Shown: piece by piece, positions 1 to 7,891 of the stretch | How positions within the stretch are numbered: position 1 is the first letter of the stretch | Layout: each line of letters starts with the position of its first letter | Source: a virus | Reading direction: 5' to 3' (one strand) | Length of the DNA stretch: 23,046 nucleotides | Virus record (IMG/VR): IMGVR_UViG_3300013286_000588 | Span: 1-23,046 of that record | Made by a program: the position numbers and the translations under genes | The notes under the pieces: generated by a model | What the model saw: the letters and a program-made list of their open reading frames with translations, nothing else | The model's database searches: none | What the model was told of the DNA's origin: nothing

Positions 1-2
1 CA

Positions 3-704
3 AAATCATACGACATTGATACTGCCAAAATGCTACGCAAGGGTTTAGACGATGCGCCCGAACATACACCAGCAGGCTTACAGAAGCGTGTGCTGGATCG
101 TAAGTTGAAAGGTGTGGCGGAAGGCATCAAAGGTGCTATTGCAGGCGGCGCGGCCGGGGCACTACTTACTCGAACTCCAAGCGGAGCAATGACCGGAGCA
201 GATATAGGCAATACGCTAGGCGATATGACAGATGAAAATTATGACGAAGCAGAAACAATGAAAAATAGTCTGCACACAATTATTCGTATGGCTACTGAGC
301 TAGACAAACACATTGATGATAGTTCAGAATTTGACGAATGGGTTTCTGAAAAGATGGGTGCTGTTAAAGGCATGCTAACAGCCGTTGCCGATTATGTAAT
401 AAGTGATCAAGAGATGGGAAGTCATGAAGAAGAAACTGACGAAGAGATTGCTCCTGGCATTGTACATCAACATCAACACGGTACACTAAAACATACATCA
501 ACCGCAATGGAAGGTGCAAAAGTTGATCGTCAAGCAAAACACATTACCAAGAGCATGATGAAATCGCATCCTGGTATGAGCAAGGACAATGCAGAATCTG
601 CCGCCTGGGCACATATTAAGCATCCGAAGAAGAAGAAAAAAGTCAAGGAAGATGCATACAATATCTATCTTGAAGTTTTGCTCAATAAGTCATTGAATAA
701 ATGA
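3..704 (+). CDS. Probable virion-associated protein with glycine zipper (5' partial)
   Basis: The reading frame is open from the left edge of the window, so the true start may lie upstream; the first ATG is at 30 and residues are numbered from it. A Gly/Ala-rich stretch at about residues 28-64 looks like a glycine zipper, a membrane- or packing-prone segment. It is followed by an acidic helical region with DEWVSEKM at about 102-109, a pattern I associate with conserved T4-like phage structural proteins. Near the C-terminus lie AWAHIKHP and a run of five lysines (about 193-205), suggesting nucleic-acid or capsid contact. The stop overlaps the next ATG by 4 bases (ATGA), so the two genes are coupled. 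The virion role is inferred; there is no catalytic motif. Confidence 0.6.
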   Translation, partial: KSYDIDTAKMLRKGLDDAPEHTPAGLQKRVLDRKLKGVAEGIKGAIAGGAAGALLTRTPSGAMTGADIGNTLGDMTDENYDEAETMKNSLHTIIRMATELDKHIDDSSEFDEWVSEKMGAVKGMLTAVADYVISDQEMGSHEEETDEEIAPGIVHQHQHGTLKHTSTAMEGAKVDRQAKHITKSMMKSHPGMSKDNAESAAWAHIKHPKKKKKVKEDAYNIYLEVLLNKSLNK

Positions 705-1138
705 AAATCATAGAACTCTTTGAGGGGATGAAACCTGAACATGTTTCTGGCAAGGAAACTAAAGGTGCGGTAGCCTCTCTAGAAAAAGCCCTGCTTGATG
801 CCAAATCTAAAGGCACTAACCTGGATTATGATTCTATCGATGCTATGATGCAGAAAGTGTGCAAAGACCATCAGCTTACTGGTCAAAAATTACACGATGA
901 TTTTGTCGATAAACATAATCTAGTTCCGGATAACTGGATTAAAAAACAAGTCGACGAAAACTTTGCAGATGGTAAAAATCCAGGACGCAAGGGATTGGCC
1001 AAACGTAGCGGAGTCAATACCAAAGCTTCAGTAAGCAGTCTACGCAGTACTGCCAAACACTCGTCTGGTGAAAAAGCCCGAATGGCACACTGGTTAGCCA
1101 ATATGAAATCCGGTAAAGCTAAGGCTAAAAACAAATAA
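701..1138 (+). CDS. Small basic virion-type protein (MKIIELFE start)
   Basis: This 145-residue protein starts at the ATG of an ATGA overlap with the upstream gene. The N-terminal MKIIELFE is a start seen in many T4-like aquatic phage structural or head-associated proteins, from recall. The C-terminal third (about 90-145) is strongly basic and ordered as GRKGLAKRSGVNTKASVSSLR then SSGEKARMAHWLANMKSGK, a motif I recognise as recurring in phage structural-region proteins without an assigned function. No signal peptide or membrane segment is visible. It is the last gene of its transcription unit: a new promoter begins 8 bases after the stop. A DNA-binding or head-associated role is possible but unproven. 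Confidence 0.6.
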   Translation: MKIIELFEGMKPEHVSGKETKGAVASLEKALLDAKSKGTNLDYDSIDAMMQKVCKDHQLTGQKLHDDFVDKHNLVPDNWIKKQVDENFADGKNPGRKGLAKRSGVNTKASVSSLRSTAKHSSGEKARMAHWLANMKSGKAKAKNK

Positions 1139-1145
1139 TCAAGAC

Positions 1146-1174
1146 TTGACAATCTCCTGTATTCAGTATATAAT
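1146..1174 (+). promoter_or_regulatory. Consensus sigma-70 promoter for the dsbA-like gene
   Basis: TTGACA at 1146-1151 and TATAAT at 1169-1174 are both 6/6 matches to the bacterial consensus with an optimal 17-base spacer. The predicted start site, about 1180-1182, is roughly 14 bases before the ATG at 1195. This implies use of the host vegetative RNA polymerase, as expected for an early phage promoter. Confidence 0.9.
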
Positions 1175-1190
1175 TACTGTACAGGAGATT
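1151..1190 (+). repeat. Large inverted repeat overlapping the promoter (possible operator)
   Basis: AATCTCCTGTA at 1151-1161 is perfectly inverted as TACAGGAGATT at 1180-1190. Nested inside are CAGTA (1164-1168) and TACTG (1175-1179), leaving the TATAAT -10 box (1169-1174) as the 6-base loop. The left arm lies in the promoter spacer and the right arm contains the ribosome-binding AGGAG (1183-1187). The left arm lies upstream of the likely start site, so this is more probably a DNA operator than an RNA hairpin of the same transcript. Confidence 0.65.
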
Positions 1191-1194
1191 AATT

Positions 1195-1503
1195 ATGAGT
1201 AAAGCATATGGCGCACCAGAGCAGGCAAAAATCAAACAACTTATTTCTGAAGGCGTAACAGTCTTGCAAGAAATTGAAGACTTGAACGAAGGTTTGAACG
1301 ACACTATCAAAGCTGTTGCTGAAGAACTAGAAGTTAAACCAAGCATTATTAAAAAAGCAATTAAGATCGCACAAAAGGGCGATTGGGAAAGAGTATTTAC
1401 TGAGTTTGATGACTTGGAAACTATCGTTGATATCAGCGGTCATGCAATTCGCCAAAGCGATTATGATGCACAAAACCCAAACCGCATCGGTGACAATGAT
1501 TGA
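1195..1503 (+). CDS. dsbA: DsbA-like double-stranded DNA-binding protein
   Basis: A 102-residue helical protein. Its core, EIEDLNEGLNDTIKAVAEEL followed by KPSIIKKAIKIA and an acidic WERVFTEFDDLETI tail, has the layout of T4 DsbA, a small double-stranded DNA-binding protein that modulates late-promoter transcription (89 residues in T4). The match is by pattern and length only. AGGAG at 1183-1187 precedes the ATG at 1195 and lies inside the promoter palindrome. In T4, dsbA sits next to rnh; here the 5' nuclease is about 17 kb downstream, so the order has been rearranged. The 3' end overlaps the next gene by 8 bases. Confidence 0.6.
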   Translation: MSKAYGAPEQAKIKQLISEGVTVLQEIEDLNEGLNDTIKAVAEELEVKPSIIKKAIKIAQKGDWERVFTEFDDLETIVDISGHAIRQSDYDAQNPNRIGDND

Positions 1504-1786
1504 TACATTCTTCGCACCAACGCTAAGATGGATCAAAGATGACTGGCGTAGCAATAAGTTTAGGTTCGTTACTGAGCTCTTTGCTTGGGCTATATCTATT
1601 GGCTGTAGTATCACAATGGCAGTCACAGTCCCTACTCCTCCTCTTATTTTACTATATCCTATCTGGATTAGTGGCTGTGCTATGTATGCATGGGCTTCTT
1701 GGACTCGCAAGAGCTTTGGCATGTTGGCTAACTACATTTTGTTAGTTAGTATAGATACTGTCGGTTTGATCCGAATGTTAAGTTAA
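1496..1786 (+). CDS. Small conserved inner-membrane protein
   Basis: The start at ATG 1496 overlaps the upstream gene by 8 bases. I prefer it to the in-frame ATG at 1406, which would lie deep inside that gene. The 96-residue product starts with a charged amphipathic segment (MIDTFFAPTLRWIKDDWRSNKFR) and then has about three hydrophobic stretches, near residues 25-45, 47-65 and 72-93, so it is probably a multi-pass membrane protein with the charged N-terminus in the cytoplasm. Similar short proteins with RWIKDDWRSNKFRF occur in T4-like aquatic phages, from recall, with no known function. A holin-type or membrane-remodelling role is possible, but nothing in the sequence supports it specifically. 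Confidence 0.65.
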   Translation: MIDTFFAPTLRWIKDDWRSNKFRFVTELFAWAISIGCSITMAVTVPTPPLILLYPIWISGCAMYAWASWTRKSFGMLANYILLVSIDTVGLIRMLS

Positions 1787-1796
1787 ATATATTTGA

Positions 1797-1858
1797 GAAC
1801 GGTTCAGCGAACCATAAGTCGCAATGCTGAAGGTTAACCGGCCATAAGCGGTAAGGAG
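1797..1858 (+). promoter_or_regulatory. Structured leader and candidate autogenous operator of gp43
   Basis: The gap before the polymerase gene holds several small inverted repeats. GGTTC (1801-1805) pairs with GAACC (1809-1813). GGTTAACC at 1832-1839 is self-complementary. ACCG (1837-1840) pairs with CGGT (1849-1852) around an 8-base loop, GCCATAAG. CCATAAG occurs twice, at 1812-1818 and 1842-1848. The last hairpin abuts the Shine-Dalgarno AAGGAG (1853-1858). T4 gp43 represses its own translation by binding a hairpin with an 8-base loop at its ribosome-binding site, so this has the expected place and shape. The equivalence is inferred. Confidence 0.5.
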
Positions 1859-1862
1859 AATT

Positions 1863-4532
1863 ATGAGTTATATCGATGCCATCTGGGATCGTGACAATGA
1901 CCGTGTACGTGTCGTTGAGCGTGATCCAAAAAAAGGTCGAATCTATGTCGACTATCCCGCAAGGTACGTGTTTTATTATCCAGATAATAAAGGCAAGTAC
2001 AAATCAATCTACGGCGAAAGCCTATCAAAAGTTACTTGTAAGTCATTCAAGGAATTTGCCAAAGAACAAAAAATACACTCAAGTCACAGACTATTTGAAA
2101 GTGACATCAATGCAAACTTTCGTATCCTAGAAGAAAACTATCTAGGTAAAGATGCTCCAAAGTTGAATGTAGCGTTTTTCGACATCGAGGTAGACTTTGA
2201 TCCAGAACGTGGCTATGCTTCTCCCGAAGATGCATTTATGCCAATCACTGCAATCTCAGTCTACCTACAATGGATGCAGACTATGGTTACATTGGCTATC
2301 CCGCCAAAAGGTCTTAAGATGGAAGATGCTGTGAAACTTGTTGAAGAGTTTCCTAATACGCATCTATTTGAAAGCGAAGCAGAAATGCTTGATACTTTCC
2401 TAAACCTAATTGAAGATGCAGACATTATCAGTGGGTGGAACAGTGAAGGGTATGATATTCCCTATACCGTTAACCGTGTTACCAAAGCACTGAGTAAAGA
2501 AGATACACGGCGTTTCTGTTTGTGGGATCAATTTCCAAAGAAACGTGAATATGAAAAGTATGGTAAAGCCGCAGTTACCTATGACCTTGTAGGTCGTGTA
2601 CACTTAGACAGTCTCGAACTGTATCGCAAGTACACATATGAAGAACGTCATACCTATCGACTAGATGCAATTGGTGAAATGGAGGTCGGTGAGAATAAAA
2701 CAGTTTATGAAGGTACGCTGGATCAACTGTACAACAATGACTTCCGTAAGTTTATTGAATACAACAGACAAGATACCGCACTACTTGATAAACTAGATAA
2801 GAAATTAAAGTTTATTGATCTTGCCAACACACTGGCACATGAATGTACTGTATTATTACAGACTACGATGGGTGCTGTTGCTGTGACCGAACAGGCGATT
2901 GTAAACGAAGCCCACCACAGAGGACTGATTGTTCCAAGTCGTCCAAAGCGTGATGAGAACGCAGACAACCAGGCCGCCGGTGCGTATGTTGCGTATCCTA
3001 AAAAAGGACTTCACGACTGGATTGGGTCAGTCGACATTAACTCACTTTATCCAAGCGCGATTCGTGCGCTCAACATGGGCCCAGAAACCATTGTCGGACA
3101 GTTGCGCCAAGATTACACACAGGCAGAAATTGATGAAAAAATTGCCAAAGGCAATTCGTTTGCCGCGGCATGGGAAGGTAAGTTTGGCAGTAACGAATAC
3201 GAATTTGTTATGAACAAAGACAAAGCCAACGACATTACTGTTGAATGGGAATCCGGCGAAGTCGACGTACTAAGCGGTGCTCAAATCTATGAAATGATTT
3301 ATGAAAGTAATCAGCCATGGATGCTAAGTGCCAACGGTACAATTTTCACATACGAAAACGAGGGGATCATCCCCGGCTTGCTAAAACGTTGGTATAGCGA
3401 GCGTAAAGACATGCAGGCCAAACTAAAGGAAGCTATTAATGCAGGAAACAAAATTGAAGAAGAATACTGGGACAAGCGTCAGTTGGTTAAGAAAATTAAC
3501 CTTAACTCTTTATATGGTGCTATTCTTAACGCTGGTTGCAGGTTCTTTGATAAGCGTATCGGTCAATCCACAACTCTTACAGGCCGATGCATCGCTCGTC
3601 ACATGGCCGCAAAAATAAATGAAGTAATTTGCGGGGAGTATGATTACAAAGGTCGTAGCATTATCTACGGTGATACAGACTCTGCATATTTCTCAGCATA
3701 TACAACATTAAAGACTGATATTGATAAAGGTCGCTTGCCTTGGGACAAAGAAACTGTTGTTCAACTATATAATCAAATTGCAGACGAGGTTAATGGTACA
3801 TTCCCGCAAATGATGTTAGACTTCTTCCATTGTCCAAAGAGTCGAGGTGAAGTTATCAAAGCAGGTCGTGAACTGGTTGCTATCAAAGGACTGTTTATTA
3901 CTAAAAAGCGTTATGCTGTACTGTACTATGACAAAGAAAACAAACGTGCAGACGTAGATGGCAAGCCAGGTAAGATCAAGGCCATGGGCTTAGATCTCAA
4001 GCGCAGTGATACTCCGGAATTTATGCAGAAGTTCTTGGAAGAAATCCTAACTAAGGTACTAAACGGTAGCCAAGAAAAAGAGATACTAGACCGTATTGGC
4101 GAATTCCGAACTGAGTTTAAAGTTAGACCGGGTTGGGAGAAAGGTAGTCCAAAACGTGCTAACAATATTACAGAGTATCGTGAAAAAGAAAAGAAAGCAG
4201 GTAAGGCCAATATGCCAGGCCATGTACGTGCAAGTATTAACTGGAACGTGTTACGAGAAATGAACGGCGACAGGTACTCTATGCAGATTGTAGATGGTAT
4301 GAAAGTTATCGTTTGCAAGGTTCGAGATAATCCAATGGGGTATACAAGTATTGCGTATCCTGTAGACGAACTGAGATTGCCCAAGTGGTTCCAGGAATTA
4401 CCATTTGATCATTCTGAAATGGAGGCAACTATTATCAATAACAAACTTGATAATTTAATTGGCGTGTTGGAATGGGACTTGAAATCAACGACACAAAATA
4501 ATACGTTTGGTAATTTGTTCACATTTGAATAA
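1863..4532 (+). CDS. 43: T4-type family B DNA polymerase (gp43)
   Basis: This is the replicative DNA polymerase with 3'-5' proofreading; 889 residues is close to T4 gp43 (898). Visible motifs in order are Exo I FFDIEVDFD (D107, E109), Exo II SGWNSEGYDIPY (D198), Exo III YNRQDTALL (D304), motif A DINSLYPSAIR (D391), motif B KKINLNSLYGA (about 543-553) and motif C YGDTDSAYFS (D604, D606). All catalytic acidic residues are present. The C-terminus NNTFGNLFTFE fits the short clamp-interacting tail of T4-like polymerases. AAGGAG lies 4 bases before the ATG, behind a structured leader. The clamp gene follows directly, whereas T4 has the order 45-44-62-regA-43. The call is secure. Confidence 0.97.
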   Translation: MSYIDAIWDRDNDRVRVVERDPKKGRIYVDYPARYVFYYPDNKGKYKSIYGESLSKVTCKSFKEFAKEQKIHSSHRLFESDINANFRILEENYLGKDAPKLNVAFFDIEVDFDPERGYASPEDAFMPITAISVYLQWMQTMVTLAIPPKGLKMEDAVKLVEEFPNTHLFESEAEMLDTFLNLIEDADIISGWNSEGYDIPYTVNRVTKALSKEDTRRFCLWDQFPKKREYEKYGKAAVTYDLVGRVHLDSLELYRKYTYEERHTYRLDAIGEMEVGENKTVYEGTLDQLYNNDFRKFIEYNRQDTALLDKLDKKLKFIDLANTLAHECTVLLQTTMGAVAVTEQAIVNEAHHRGLIVPSRPKRDENADNQAAGAYVAYPKKGLHDWIGSVDINSLYPSAIRALNMGPETIVGQLRQDYTQAEIDEKIAKGNSFAAAWEGKFGSNEYEFVMNKDKANDITVEWESGEVDVLSGAQIYEMIYESNQPWMLSANGTIFTYENEGIIPGLLKRWYSERKDMQAKLKEAINAGNKIEEEYWDKRQLVKKINLNSLYGAILNAGCRFFDKRIGQSTTLTGRCIARHMAAKINEVICGEYDYKGRSIIYGDTDSAYFSAYTTLKTDIDKGRLPWDKETVVQLYNQIADEVNGTFPQMMLDFFHCPKSRGEVIKAGRELVAIKGLFITKKRYAVLYYDKENKRADVDGKPGKIKAMGLDLKRSDTPEFMQKFLEEILTKVLNGSQEKEILDRIGEFRTEFKVRPGWEKGSPKRANNITEYREKEKKAGKANMPGHVRASINWNVLREMNGDRYSMQIVDGMKVIVCKVRDNPMGYTSIAYPVDELRLPKWFQELPFDHSEMEATIINNKLDNLIGVLEWDLKSTTQNNTFGNLFTFE

Positions 4533-4539
4533 AATTTAC

Positions 4540-4568
4540 TTGACTTTGATTCAAAATCTAAATATAAT
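4540..4568 (+). promoter_or_regulatory. Sigma-70-type promoter for the clamp/DNA-modification operon
   Basis: TTGACT (4540-4545) and TATAAT (4563-4568) are separated by 17 bases in the gap after gp43. The -10 box continues as TATAATATATA, shared with the promoters at 21383 and 22979. It would drive the clamp gene and, by read-through, the coupled dpdA operon. Confidence 0.85.
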
Positions 4569-4586
4569 ATATAAAAGGACTTTAAC

Positions 4587-5321
4587 ATGAAAGATATTTT
4601 ACAAGACATCGTATCACATACGCACAACCTAGGATTTTTAGAAGTAGTTAAGATCACAGGAACAGAAGAAAAAACTCAAATTGATTCTGTTGCCGGCGAC
4701 CGCTCAATTATCCTATCAGCAGAAACTGCAAATGCACAGCCAGACATGGTAGGCATTTTTGGTATGCCACAACTTAACAAACTAAAGATTCATTTAGATT
4801 GCCCAGAATATAAAGAAGGTGCAAAAATTTCTTTAGTTAAGGGTCAACGTAACGGTGAAGATATTCCTGTAGGGTTACACTTTGAAAACAAAGGTGGCGA
4901 CTTTAAAAACGATTATCGTTTTATGAACCAGACTGTTATTGAAGAAAAGTTAAAGGTTCCTAAGTTCAAAGGTGTTAGTTGGGATATCACTATTGTTCCT
5001 ACAGTAGCAAGCGTACAGCGTTTCAACTTCCAGGCAAGTGCAAACAGCGAACACTCAACATTTGTTGCAAAAACAGATGGCGATAAATTGAAGTTTACAT
5101 TTGGTGATGTTAATACACACGCAGGTGAGTTTGTATTTGCAGACGGTCTCACAAGCAAGATTACTGCTAACCTAAGCTGGCCAGTTGCACAGGTATTAAG
5201 CATCTTGAAAATTGCAGATGTTAACAATACTAAACTGAGTATCAGTAATCAAGGCGCACTAAAGATCACGTTAGATAGCGGTTTGGCAACTTACGAATAT
5301 ATTTTACCAGCACAAGCATGA
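4587..5321 (+). CDS. 45: DNA polymerase sliding clamp (gp45-like)
   Basis: A 244-residue protein, close in length to T4 gp45 (228), starting at ATG 4587 with AAGGA about 8 bases upstream. It is rich in alternating beta-strand patterns. A GMPQLNKLKIHL segment near residues 58-69 matches the clamp's inter-domain helix region, and the C-terminus ATYEYILPAQA resembles the terminal strand of phage clamps. Gp45 forms a trimeric ring that tethers gp43 and, in T4, activates late transcription with gp33 and gp55. Its position right after gp43 supports the call. Similarity to T4 itself is low, so the call rests on fold-like pattern, length and context. Confidence 0.82.
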   Translation: MKDILQDIVSHTHNLGFLEVVKITGTEEKTQIDSVAGDRSIILSAETANAQPDMVGIFGMPQLNKLKIHLDCPEYKEGAKISLVKGQRNGEDIPVGLHFENKGGDFKNDYRFMNQTVIEEKLKVPKFKGVSWDITIVPTVASVQRFNFQASANSEHSTFVAKTDGDKLKFTFGDVNTHAGEFVFADGLTSKITANLSWPVAQVLSILKIADVNNTKLSISNQGALKITLDSGLATYEYILPAQA

Positions 5322-5683
5322 TAAACGGTATAACTCAACAGGGTAGACACATGTACATACATGGGGGGCATTCTAGCAGTCCCTATGTTAACATGAATAA
5401 TTCTTCTGCTGGCATGATGAGATATAACGGCAGTTACATGGAAGTGTATGATGGAAGTGTTTGGCAAACTATTAGCGGTGCTATTGCAACTGTTGGAATG
5501 AATGCCAATGCCGAATCAGCGATTGACTGGGCTATAAAAAAGATGTCTGAAGAAAGAGAGTTTGAATTGCTTGCTGAGAATCATCCTGCTGTTAAAATTG
5601 CATTAGAAAACCTAAATAAAGCACAAGAACAACTAAAAGCTACAGTTATACTGAGCAAGGAATATAATGAAACAACAAATTAA
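5318..5683 (+). CDS. Small protein with fibre-like N-terminus and coiled-coil C-terminus
   Basis: This 121-residue protein is coupled to the clamp gene by an ATGA overlap. The N-terminal half (MYIHGGHSSSPYVNMNNSS then MMRYNGSYMEVYDGSVWQTI) resembles the short beta motif of phage tail-fibre and baseplate proteins, in which a Y-N-G / Y-D-G-S-x-W pattern recurs. The C-terminal half (about 65-121) is charged and helical and probably a coiled coil. I do not know its function. A virion-type protein between the clamp and dpdA is unexpected; it could be an adhesion accessory or a small regulatory protein. Its 3' end overlaps dpdA by 17 bases. Confidence 0.6.
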   Translation: MINGITQQGRHMYIHGGHSSSPYVNMNNSSAGMMRYNGSYMEVYDGSVWQTISGAIATVGMNANAESAIDWAIKKMSEEREFELLAENHPAVKIALENLNKAQEQLKATVILSKEYNETTN

Positions 5684-7313
5684 CTTAACTCCACTACAGA
5701 AAGACTACGCTGTCTATTTGCCAGCTATTAGCAGTTTCTATAGTACATACATTGCAAAACAAAGATTAGAAAAGTTTATCGCTGACGATCGCGTTCCTGC
5801 AGGATTTGATCGCGGTGTCGAAGGCATGAACTTTCTCAATGCTGAAGAAGGCTACTTTACCTACAAGTACGGTCTTTACTCAGCAGGTCACGCACAACTA
5901 GATTTGAATAAGAGTCTAACACAAGAGTCAATGATCCAACAACGAGATCGTGGCAATACGATGATCTTAGGCGACTCCGGTGGTTACCAAATTGGTAAAG
6001 GTGTCCTTAAATTTGATTGGCTAGACTTTGAAGGTCCTAATGCAACTAAAACACGTCAAAGTATTTTAGAATGGTTAGAACTTACCGCTGACTGGTCTAT
6101 GATGCTAGACGTTCCTACATGGGCATGTGATCACGTACACAGTCCAAAGACTGGTCTCAAGACAGTTGAAGATTGTTTGGAAAAGACGCAGTATAATAAC
6201 AGATACTTCTTAGAAAATCGTCTAGGACAAACCAAGTTCTTAAACGTACTACAAGGATGGGATTGGGATTCTGCAGAAGATTGGTACAACGGTGTTAAAC
6301 AATTTAGTGATCCAAATACAACATGGGGCGAAAATAAGAACCCTTCAGCCGAAGGTTGGGCATTTGGTGGTGCTAACATGTGTAAGATGGATATTACTCT
6401 TAAACGTCTAATGACCATGCGTGAAGACGGTCTGTTAACAGGTAAGAATTGGATTCACTTCTTGGGTACTGCACAGCTAGACTGGGCTTGTTACTTGACC
6501 AGTATCCAACGCCAAATCCGCAAGCACATCAATCCAGAACTTACAATCAGTTTTGACTGCGCAAGTCCGTTCATTGCTACAGCACACGGATTGGTTTATA
6601 CCAATGCACAGCATACAACTAAGCGATGGAGTGTTATCATGGACAAGGCTCCAGACAACAAGAGTCTTTCCGGACGGGACGATATACCTTTTCCGTTTGA
6701 ATCAGCGATTGGTCGCAGACTGACAATGAAAGATATTGCCTACTATGATTTAGGTGAGCGCAAGACTGATGCAGAATTAGGTGGTGTTGTATTCGATCAT
6801 CTAAATCCTCAACACTATAATGTTGTTCCTCGCCTTAATAAGCTAGGTAAAATTCCAAACAGAACAAGTTGGGATAGTTTTGCCTATGCGTTGATGATGG
6901 GGCATAATGTCGAATGTCATATTGTTGCTGTACAACGTGCAAATCAATTAATGGATATTGAAACAGCAAAGGCTCAACCCGATTGGCGTCATTGGAAGAA
7001 ACTCAAAGATTCTGAAACAGGTAGTGACCAATATTCAGACTGGGTTCCTCGTAATATTCTTTACTTTAACCGTTTCGTAGAAGAATTGTTTAATACAAAG
7101 ACTAAAGCAGAAGCGTTCCAAATGATTGAAGACGCAAAACCTATGTTGTCTAACATGATGGGTATGCGACTACGTGGTGGTAATGCTGAAAATAACTTTA
7201 CAAGTTTATTTGAAACTGAAGAAGTAGTATTAGATAAAACTGTAAGTCCTGTAACTGCAATGCCAGAGCTAGATGAAGACAAGCTCGACGCATTAGAATT
7301 TGATAATGCCTAA
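5667..7313 (+). CDS. dpdA: DpdA-like DNA guanine transglycosylase (7-deazaguanine insertion)
   Basis: This 548-residue protein belongs to the tRNA-guanine transglycosylase (TGT) superfamily. Visible signatures are GDSGGYQIGKG (DSGGYQ 103-108, substrate-binding Asp103), WAFGGAN (AFGG 232-235), HFLG (264-267) and ISFDCASP (D297, the expected nucleophile aspartate, compare DCxxPTR in TGT). The C-terminal CxCx2C zinc site of tRNA enzymes is absent, which argues against tRNA as substrate. Phage DpdA proteins replace guanine in DNA with 7-deazaguanine bases and protect it from restriction enzymes. QueD-like, QueE-like and FolE genes nearby fit this. The DpdA subfamily cannot be assigned without a tree. 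It overlaps the next gene by 1 base (TAATG). Confidence 0.88.
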   Translation: MKQQINLTPLQKDYAVYLPAISSFYSTYIAKQRLEKFIADDRVPAGFDRGVEGMNFLNAEEGYFTYKYGLYSAGHAQLDLNKSLTQESMIQQRDRGNTMILGDSGGYQIGKGVLKFDWLDFEGPNATKTRQSILEWLELTADWSMMLDVPTWACDHVHSPKTGLKTVEDCLEKTQYNNRYFLENRLGQTKFLNVLQGWDWDSAEDWYNGVKQFSDPNTTWGENKNPSAEGWAFGGANMCKMDITLKRLMTMREDGLLTGKNWIHFLGTAQLDWACYLTSIQRQIRKHINPELTISFDCASPFIATAHGLVYTNAQHTTKRWSVIMDKAPDNKSLSGRDDIPFPFESAIGRRLTMKDIAYYDLGERKTDAELGGVVFDHLNPQHYNVVPRLNKLGKIPNRTSWDSFAYALMMGHNVECHIVAVQRANQLMDIETAKAQPDWRHWKKLKDSETGSDQYSDWVPRNILYFNRFVEELFNTKTKAEAFQMIEDAKPMLSNMMGMRLRGGNAENNFTSLFETEEVVLDKTVSPVTAMPELDEDKLDALEFDNA

Positions 7314-7891
7314 TGGACTTTATATCTGAATATCAATTGTCAGACATTACTATCTGCGACGAACTGTTGAGACTTTTTAGACTTGCAGATAGTAATGGTT
7401 TAACTAATCCTGGTGTTACGGGATCGGACGAACAAATTAGACCAGAGTATAAAGACAGCGTTGATTTCCATTTAGGTGATGCTAGAACATTAGGCAAGCC
7501 CCAAGATTTTAAATGGCCGAATTATCATACTGAATTGTCCGGATTTATTGACAAATACTGCACAGATGCTAAAATATACGAACACGCTGGAAAGTTTACC
7601 ATACGCGATTTACCACAAATACAGTGGTACAAACCTAGTGCAGGTTATCACGCATGGCATATCGATGGCGGTCATGAATTTTGCAATCGTGCAATATCAT
7701 TTTTAACGTATTTGAATACAGTACCAAATGGTGGAACTGAATTTTTGCATCAGAACAGAGTTGTTGAAGCAGTAAAAGGCAAAACAATTTTGTTTCCAAC
7801 TGCATACACGCATATTCATCGAGGACAGGTTACTGCTAACCTCGACAAATATATTTTAATTGGCTGGCTTTGGTGGGATAACGAAAGATGA
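7313..7891 (+). CDS. 2OG-Fe(II) dioxygenase, prolyl-4-hydroxylase-like
   Basis: A 192-residue protein with the double-stranded beta-helix facial triad in order: WHID (H116, D118), then THIHRGQV (H169), then LDKYILIGW, where K179 is the likely 2-oxoglutarate ligand. NGGTEFL (139-145) matches the usual GGxTxF strand. These features define an iron- and 2-oxoglutarate-dependent hydroxylase of the P4H type. The substrate is unknown. Its start codon overlaps the dpdA stop by one base, and it ends in an ATGA overlap with the next gene, so it is made together with DpdA. Oxidation of the inserted base or of a nearby protein are both possible; the base hypothesis is inference. Confidence 0.85.
   Translation: MDFISEYQLSDITICDELLRLFRLADSNGLTNPGVTGSDEQIRPEYKDSVDFHLGDARTLGKPQDFKWPNYHTELSGFIDKYCTDAKIYEHAGKFTIRDLPQIQWYKPSAGYHAWHIDGGHEFCNRAISFLTYLNTVPNGGTEFLHQNRVVEAVKGKTILFPTAYTHIHRGQVTANLDKYILIGWLWWDNER

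Noticed and set aside
883-1152. Minus-strand ORF opposite the small basic protein gene
   Set aside because: All convincing genes are on the plus strand, the ORF has no ribosome-binding site and its product is low in recognisable motifs; it mirrors a real gene.
1539-1745. 68-codon hydrophobic ORF inside the small membrane-protein gene
   Set aside because: It is a frame shadow of the 1496-1786 gene, whose length, overlap and pattern are better supported.
3926-4384. 152-codon minus-strand ORF inside gp43
   Set aside because: It lies opposite the conserved polymerase C-terminal region; Ser/Leu-rich content is typical of antisense shadows.
7548-7575. TTGACA-N16-TAAAAT inside the dioxygenase gene
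   Set aside because: Near-consensus, but within coding DNA, far from a gene start and with a 16-base spacer unlike the 17-base set; probably chance in AT-rich DNA.
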